Made by a program: the position numbers and the translations under genes. From an uncultured Lachnospiraceae bacterium (lineage in GTDB: Bacteria > Bacillota > Clostridia > Lachnospirales > Lachnospiraceae), in the NCBI GenBank assembly GCA_900313265.1, contig OMRN01000072.1, positions 1 to 16,079 of the forward strand: a stretch of DNA of 16,079 nt, written 5' to 3'. This document shows, piece after piece, positions 11,847-16,079 of the stretch. Below the pieces are notes generated by a model. It worked only from the letters and a program-made list of their open reading frames with translations. It searched no databases and was not told the DNA's origin. Each line of letters starts with the position of its first letter. The stretch's first letter is position 1.

Positions 11847-14789
11847 ATGGCGAGATTTTGTAAACACTGTGGAAGACAAGTGAACATGGAAACAAAATTC
11901 TGCCCCGGTTGCGGGAAGGCATTGAAAACGTTTTCGGAAGATAATACGGAACAACTGACGCCGAAATTTTGCCCTAAATGCGGAAAGCTGCTTATGGAAG
12001 GGGCATTATTCTGCGTGAACTGCGGTACTGCGATAAGGGGTAAAACAGTAAAAACGGAAAAAGCGGAAAAAGCGGTTAAGCCGGAAAGTCCGGAAGAAAT
12101 CATAAAACCTACAGAGCAGCCGAAACAGGCTGTACAGCCGAAGCAGAATGAACAGCCGAAGCAAACGAAGAAATCGGGAAAGGCTGCAGTTCCGGTAATA
12201 ATCGCGGCGGTCGGTATCGGCATCGGTGCGGTTGCAATCCTTGCCGTGGTAATCGTTGTCGGAATTGTAATTGCCATATCACGTCCGAAAACGCCCGGTC
12301 ACGGCGGCGGAAATACCGGAGAATATTCTTCGGATTACAAGGATAATCCCGGTCTGTCGGCGGATTATAGTGATGACGATATAAGAAATTATTATATGGA
12401 ATCCGAGGTTACGTATTCTTCCGATGAAATCAAAAATGCTCCTTCACAGACTGCAAGCGTGGGAGATGAAAATACGCAGGTCACATTTGAAAACATGACG
12501 GTAGATTTCGGCGACGGTAATTTTGACGAAGGTGAAGAATGGACATTTACGGTTCGGGAACTGCCGGAAAAAACGGACAGCAATACCGGTGAAACATATA
12601 GAACATGGGATTTCGATTTAGAAGATAAGGATTCTTTTGATTTTTACGTGGATGTTACGGTTCCGTACGGAGACGTCGCAGATCCGTATATGCTGACCGT
12701 CAAGCACTACGATGAAGAACTCGGGATGTGGGAGTATGTTCCCTACGAAATCGATGAAGAAAACGGAGAAATAACATTCAGTCTGAATCATTTTTCTTTG
12801 TCTTCCATATGCTCCGCATGGATGCAGGACAGGGAAGAAGCACTAAACGATATGGATGAATTATCCCCGGAGTTTAAGGAAAGTCATGACAGGGATGCCC
12901 GTTATCTGACGACATCGCTGTCACCCGCAAAAATAGACAAGGCGGTTTATAATACGGTAAGTGACGAGCAGAATCTTGGACTGATAAAAGGTATTTATTC
13001 AGACAGCAATCTTTCGTGGATTGATAAGTTTTCAAAAAATTACGGGGATATTATCACCGTTTCCGGCATCACTCTGGACTGGCTGGATATAGCAGGATAT
13101 GGTGCATATGTTCCGGAATTTGTTAAAGTGACGGTTGGTGATATAGGTAGTGCATTTACCAATGTCAGACTGATTTCGAAGTTTATCAAAAGCGGAAGTA
13201 TTTCGGATTTTCTAAAGAAGAACTGGAAAGATTTTCTGGGTATCGTTTTAGGTGTCGGAGCGAAAAAAAGCCCGCATATTATGGTATTAAAAGCCGTAGT
13301 GGATTCATTCTTTTTTGCGGAGGAAAAGATATCTTCGTTTCAAAACAATATCCTTTACAACGGAAAAAGCAATGCTGTTGAAGATGTCTACTATCAGTTT
13401 ACCCATGACGGACGGGTGGTATGGATTCCAAGTCAGAATGCACTGGATTACCGGCTGACTGCGGATGATAATACAAAGATTAAGAGTAAATACAGTCAGA
13501 CACAAAAGCAGAGCTGGGTAGATAATAAAACGACGGATGATTTATATAAGGGCTACCGGATTGATGTTAATAATATACGGACATTTTATCTGGTTATGAA
13601 TAAGATTCAAAATGATTATCCGGATAATCCGGAAGTCTGGATGGATAAATTCGATCAGTTTTTGGAACAATATGCGGATTATTTCTGGACACTGCCGCAG
13701 TATCAAAGAGATGCAATTATTGAGGGTCTTTCCAACGCCAGATCGGATACCAATCCGCTGTATTCTTATGCAACATCCACGACGGCTGCTACCTATTCGT
13801 ATACGGAGGAAGAAAAAGAAAACTATACTTCCGAAATGATTAAGTCAATAAAAAAGGAATTGGCGGATAAAAAGTTCTACGATACCTATTTAGAACAGGC
13901 TGAAAAAAGATCCATGTACCTGACCAACCAGATGGTTGCAAAATATAATAAACGCCTGAACAGCAGGATTACATTCAAACTGGTCATGACGGATAAGAAT
14001 CAGAATCTTCTTACATTTGACAAGTCGGAGTATAAAGACTGCTATATCATAATGGATCCGACGGAGAATAACAGCCTGAAATTATACGAGCCGTGGGAAA
14101 TGAGTAAGTCATCGACGGATATTTTTGACTGTACATATTTGTCCTATTGCGCGGCGGGATTCCCGACAAAGATACTTATTTATAAATCGAAGGAAGCTTA
14201 CCGGAAAAAGGAGAACCCGGTTAAGACACTAAATTTTACCGTTGAGGAAGGTCAGGACGAGGTAATCGTGACGGATGAAGTGAAAGAAGTTGATGCTTAC
14301 GAAGGTTATTACGAGGCTGTATCCGGGGGAGAACTTCGTATAAATGGAGAAACAGCAAGCGCGGATAATTTGCTTGGTGTTATTGTATACAAGTATGAAG
14401 ATACATATTACATGTATTTCACGAGTCATCCGGAAGATTGTATAAATCAGATTAAAAATGAGGGAGAGAAGCATTTCCATGATTCTATTTATGGTGCTTC
14501 CGATGTAACGGGGGAAACATTTGATAAAGATAGCGAAGAGGCGGAATATAATTCATATTCGAGCCGAATTGATTCAGTGGGAGATAAATATGCGGAAAAA
14601 TATGAAAATAACAAATCCTATAAAATGAGGTTTAAAGAAGAAAACGGAGAGATTTATATGGAGGTAGAAATGGTAGATGAAGAGAAGGGGTATCGTATTG
14701 ACAGCGAAGGAAATTATGTTTGGGAACCTAATTGGGACAGTAAGACCACATACACTTTTTCCGGAAAAAGAGTAAAAGTATTTGATTAG
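11847..14789 (+). CDS. Double zinc-ribbon membrane protein with large outside domain
   Basis: A 980-residue protein of unknown function under the c-di-GMP riboswitch. Two zinc ribbons lead (Cys5/8/19/22 and Cys42/45/56/59), then a Lys/Glu/Gln linker with QPKQ repeats (about 66-112) and one strong membrane helix (about 115-144). About 830 residues follow, probably outside the cell (ribbons inside). Residues about 200-325 hold an acidic beta-rich region ending in a ZU5-like pattern: DVTVPYGD, a Tyr/Trp-rich stretch, then FSLNHFS. The middle (330-700) has a hydrophobic patch near 460-490 and Tyr-rich segments. The C-terminal part, with EGYYEAVSGGELRING, looks like a beta barrel or sandwich. AAAGGGGA at 11833-11840 fits the ATG. 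A surface or adhesion role is inferred only. Confidence 0.82.
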   Translation: MARFCKHCGRQVNMETKFCPGCGKALKTFSEDNTEQLTPKFCPKCGKLLMEGALFCVNCGTAIRGKTVKTEKAEKAVKPESPEEIIKPTEQPKQAVQPKQNEQPKQTKKSGKAAVPVIIAAVGIGIGAVAILAVVIVVGIVIAISRPKTPGHGGGNTGEYSSDYKDNPGLSADYSDDDIRNYYMESEVTYSSDEIKNAPSQTASVGDENTQVTFENMTVDFGDGNFDEGEEWTFTVRELPEKTDSNTGETYRTWDFDLEDKDSFDFYVDVTVPYGDVADPYMLTVKHYDEELGMWEYVPYEIDEENGEITFSLNHFSLSSICSAWMQDREEALNDMDELSPEFKESHDRDARYLTTSLSPAKIDKAVYNTVSDEQNLGLIKGIYSDSNLSWIDKFSKNYGDIITVSGITLDWLDIAGYGAYVPEFVKVTVGDIGSAFTNVRLISKFIKSGSISDFLKKNWKDFLGIVLGVGAKKSPHIMVLKAVVDSFFFAEEKISSFQNNILYNGKSNAVEDVYYQFTHDGRVVWIPSQNALDYRLTADDNTKIKSKYSQTQKQSWVDNKTTDDLYKGYRIDVNNIRTFYLVMNKIQNDYPDNPEVWMDKFDQFLEQYADYFWTLPQYQRDAIIEGLSNARSDTNPLYSYATSTTAATYSYTEEEKENYTSEMIKSIKKELADKKFYDTYLEQAEKRSMYLTNQMVAKYNKRLNSRITFKLVMTDKNQNLLTFDKSEYKDCYIIMDPTENNSLKLYEPWEMSKSSTDIFDCTYLSYCAAGFPTKILIYKSKEAYRKKENPVKTLNFTVEEGQDEVIVTDEVKEVDAYEGYYEAVSGGELRINGETASADNLLGVIVYKYEDTYYMYFTSHPEDCINQIKNEGEKHFHDSIYGASDVTGETFDKDSEEAEYNSYSSRIDSVGDKYAEKYENNKSYKMRFKEENGEIYMEVEMVDEEKGYRIDSEGNYVWEPNWDSKTTYTFSGKRVKVFD

Positions 14790-14859
14790 CAGAACTTATA
14801 GCAGAAAGAAATTTCAAATCCGGAAACAACATCGACTCGGTCGAAGAAAGGGGAAAATT

Positions 14860-15873
14860 ATGTTTTGTATTCATTGCGGAAAACAGATCGAAGAAGGAGA
14901 CCGGTTCTGTGAATTTTGTGGTGGATTGCAGGAAATTGCACCGGAACCGGAGGTAAAATTACAGCCGGGAGGAATGACGCAGCCCGTGCAGCAACCGCTG
15001 GCTGCAGCACCGGTACAACCGCAGGTAGTTTATGTCCAGCAGCCGCCGCTTCAGGCAACCGTTCCACAACCGGCTCCCGGACCTGCACCTGTACCCGCAC
15101 CGAAGAAGAAAAAACCTCCGATTGCACTGTTTATAATCCTCGGAGTTTTACTTACAATTGGGATCACTGCGGCAATTATAATTACCGTTATTGTTATCGC
15201 TGTTGTAAAAGGCGGAAAAGTTTTGAAAGAGGATCTTTCCGATTACGGTAAGACGCAGGTGGAATCCTACATGGAAGAAAACGAATTAAACCCGGACCAA
15301 TTCATGGAAGGCGGACAGAACGGAACCGGAGATATCGGACAGTTTGGAGACGGCGGAGATATCGGGCAGTACGGAGACAGCGGAGATATCGGACAGTACG
15401 GAGACGGCGGAGACATCGGACAGTATGGAAACGACAGCATGTCCTGGGAGGGACTCGGAAATCCGAAACTCGAGGATTTTAATTGGTATTATGCGGGAGA
15501 ATACGGTTACGTCGACGGAGTAAAGTGGCTCGATTCTACGCAGTATCAAGGAAAATGGAAAGGCATGATTATCTATTCGGCGGACGGGTCGGAGGAACTT
15601 GTGAATTTGGACCTTAATGTGAATCCCGATACCGTTTCGCTGCTTGTGGACTGGTACATGATGCATATCGGCGGAAACGAACTTCTGCCGGAGGATGATT
15701 TGGACGATGTGCTTTTAACCGGCTATGAATGGGGGAACGGCATTTATGCGGAAGCAAATTCCGTAACTGTCGAAATCAATGAATTCTGGGAGATTGGCGG
15801 AACACAGTTCGGCAAGGGCGTATTGAAAATACCCGGCGCAGACGATAACGTGATTCTGCTGGTTCGACCGTAA
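14860..15873 (+). CDS. Zinc-ribbon, single-pass membrane protein with Gly-Asp repeats
   Basis: A 337-residue protein of unknown function, 70 nt after the large zinc-ribbon gene with no terminator between, so probably in the same riboswitch-controlled transcript. One zinc ribbon (Cys3, Cys6, Cys17, Cys20) is followed by a Pro/Gln/Ala-rich linker (about 27-85), a membrane helix (about 88-116) after KKKK, and four nine-residue GDIGQYGDG repeats (157-192). The C-terminal domain of about 140 residues is beta-rich, with YQGKWKGMIIYSADGSEE and a Trp-rich face. The ATG at 14860 is chosen over one at 14782 because AAAGGGG precedes it at 14847-14853 and the ribbon begins at once. The topology matches its neighbour: ribbon inside, repeats and beta domain outside. 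Confidence 0.83.
   Translation: MFCIHCGKQIEEGDRFCEFCGGLQEIAPEPEVKLQPGGMTQPVQQPLAAAPVQPQVVYVQQPPLQATVPQPAPGPAPVPAPKKKKPPIALFIILGVLLTIGITAAIIITVIVIAVVKGGKVLKEDLSDYGKTQVESYMEENELNPDQFMEGGQNGTGDIGQFGDGGDIGQYGDSGDIGQYGDGGDIGQYGNDSMSWEGLGNPKLEDFNWYYAGEYGYVDGVKWLDSTQYQGKWKGMIIYSADGSEELVNLDLNVNPDTVSLLVDWYMMHIGGNELLPEDDLDDVLLTGYEWGNGIYAEANSVTVEINEFWEIGGTQFGKGVLKIPGADDNVILLVRP
15328..15435 (+). repeat. Four perfect-length 27-nt coding repeats
   Basis: Units at 15328-15354, 15355-15381, 15382-15408 and 15409-15435 each encode GDIGQ(F/Y)G(D/N)(G/S/D). The nucleotide copies are nearly identical, including synonymous positions, so the array arose recently and could vary in copy number between strains. Confidence 0.9.
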
Positions 15874-15896
15874 CACAATCCTCATACAGAATAAAA

Positions 15897-15925
15897 TTTA
15901 CAAACCCCATATAATTTACTATACT
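15897..15925 (+). promoter_or_regulatory. Sigma-A promoter for the last gene
   Basis: TTTACA (15897-15902), exactly 17 nt, TATACT (15920-15925). Transcription would begin near 15932, giving a leader of about 60 nt before the ATG at 15993. Confidence 0.7.
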
Positions 15926-15929
15926 AATG

Positions 15930-15960
15930 AGTGCCTGTTGCCGATGGGGTGATGGGCACT
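15930..15960 (+). other. Hairpin in the leader of the last gene
   Basis: AGTGCCT (15930-15936) pairs with GGGCACT (15954-15960) over a 17-nt loop, near the predicted 5' end of the transcript. There is no T-run. It could stabilise the message or regulate it. No riboswitch class is recognised. Confidence 0.4.
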
Positions 15961-15992
15961 TATCAGATGAAAGGTACCAAAAGGAGAACATC

Positions 15993-16079
15993 ATGATTAA
16001 TCAGGAATTCAAAGACATGATCCAGGCGCCCAGTGTGATTCGTGCACTGGCAGGCTATGCAAACAAACGCGGACAGGAA
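15993..16079 (+). CDS. N-terminus of a probable PLP-dependent aminotransferase (partial)
   Basis: Only 29 codons are in the window; the gene runs off the end. AAGGAG at 15981-15986 and a promoter upstream support a real start. The opening resembles fold-type I class I/II aminotransferases of Firmicutes, where a PSVIR motif is followed by a helix and an RGKE-like turn; here APSVIRAL and KRGQE are seen. With so little sequence this is a tentative call, and it appears unrelated to the zinc-ribbon genes. Confidence 0.45.
   Translation, partial: MINQEFKDMIQAPSVIRALAGYANKRGQE

Noticed and set aside
11806..11883. 25-codon ORF from ATGGAGGTG after the riboswitch terminator
   Set aside because: No ribosome site before it and it runs out of frame into the zinc-ribbon gene; a leader peptide is not supported.
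14782..14859. Upstream extension of the second + strand zinc-ribbon gene
   Set aside because: It overlaps the previous gene's stop and lacks a ribosome site; AAAGGGG directs the ATG at 14860.

Overview
The window looks like chromosomal DNA of a plant-polysaccharide-degrading clostridial Firmicute, most likely a Lachnospiraceae member (Lachnospira/Butyrivibrio/Roseburia-like). The reasons are moderate GC, strong GGAGG-type ribosome sites, CcpA-type cre sites, sigma-A promoters, a KDPG aldolase with a C-terminal VOC-like extension, and several zinc-ribbon plus membrane-segment proteins. The taxon is an inference from gene content; no rRNA or marker gene is present.

Region 1 (1-6185, all + strand) is a pectin/oligogalacturonate catabolic operon: a TIM-barrel sugar-phosphate isomerase/epimerase-like protein, a pectin methylesterase without a signal peptide, KduI, KduD, a KDPG aldolase with an extra C-terminal domain, and KDG kinase. 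KduI, KduD, KdgK and Eda make a complete route from 5-keto-4-deoxyuronate to pyruvate and glyceraldehyde-3-phosphate. The gaps between genes hold short tandem repeats, a palindrome, paired hairpins and a cre-like site. A hairpin after kdgK probably ends the operon.

Region 2 (6186-10430) holds a stand-alone GltD-like FeS/FAD oxidoreductase (+), convergent with a GGDEF diguanylate cyclase (-) whose GAF-like domain is C-terminal. The two share a bidirectional terminator that overlaps the cyclase stop codon. The cyclase is divergent from a GH1 beta-glucosidase (+), and the intergenic space between them carries a perfect cre palindrome amid overlapping candidate promoters.

Region 3 (10431-15873) is the most interesting part. 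Three membrane proteins each have N-terminal zinc ribbon(s), a low-complexity linker, membrane segment(s) and a large outside domain; one is on the - strand and two are in tandem on the + strand. The + strand pair is preceded by a strong promoter, a convincing class I cyclic-di-GMP riboswitch (GEMM-I, with GAAA tetraloop and 11-nt tetraloop receptor) and an intrinsic terminator. With a diguanylate cyclase gene 3 kb away, this suggests a cyclic-di-GMP-controlled envelope system of unknown function, and possibly a link to carbon catabolite control. The window ends with a promoter, a structured leader and the first 29 codons of a probable PLP-dependent aminotransferase.
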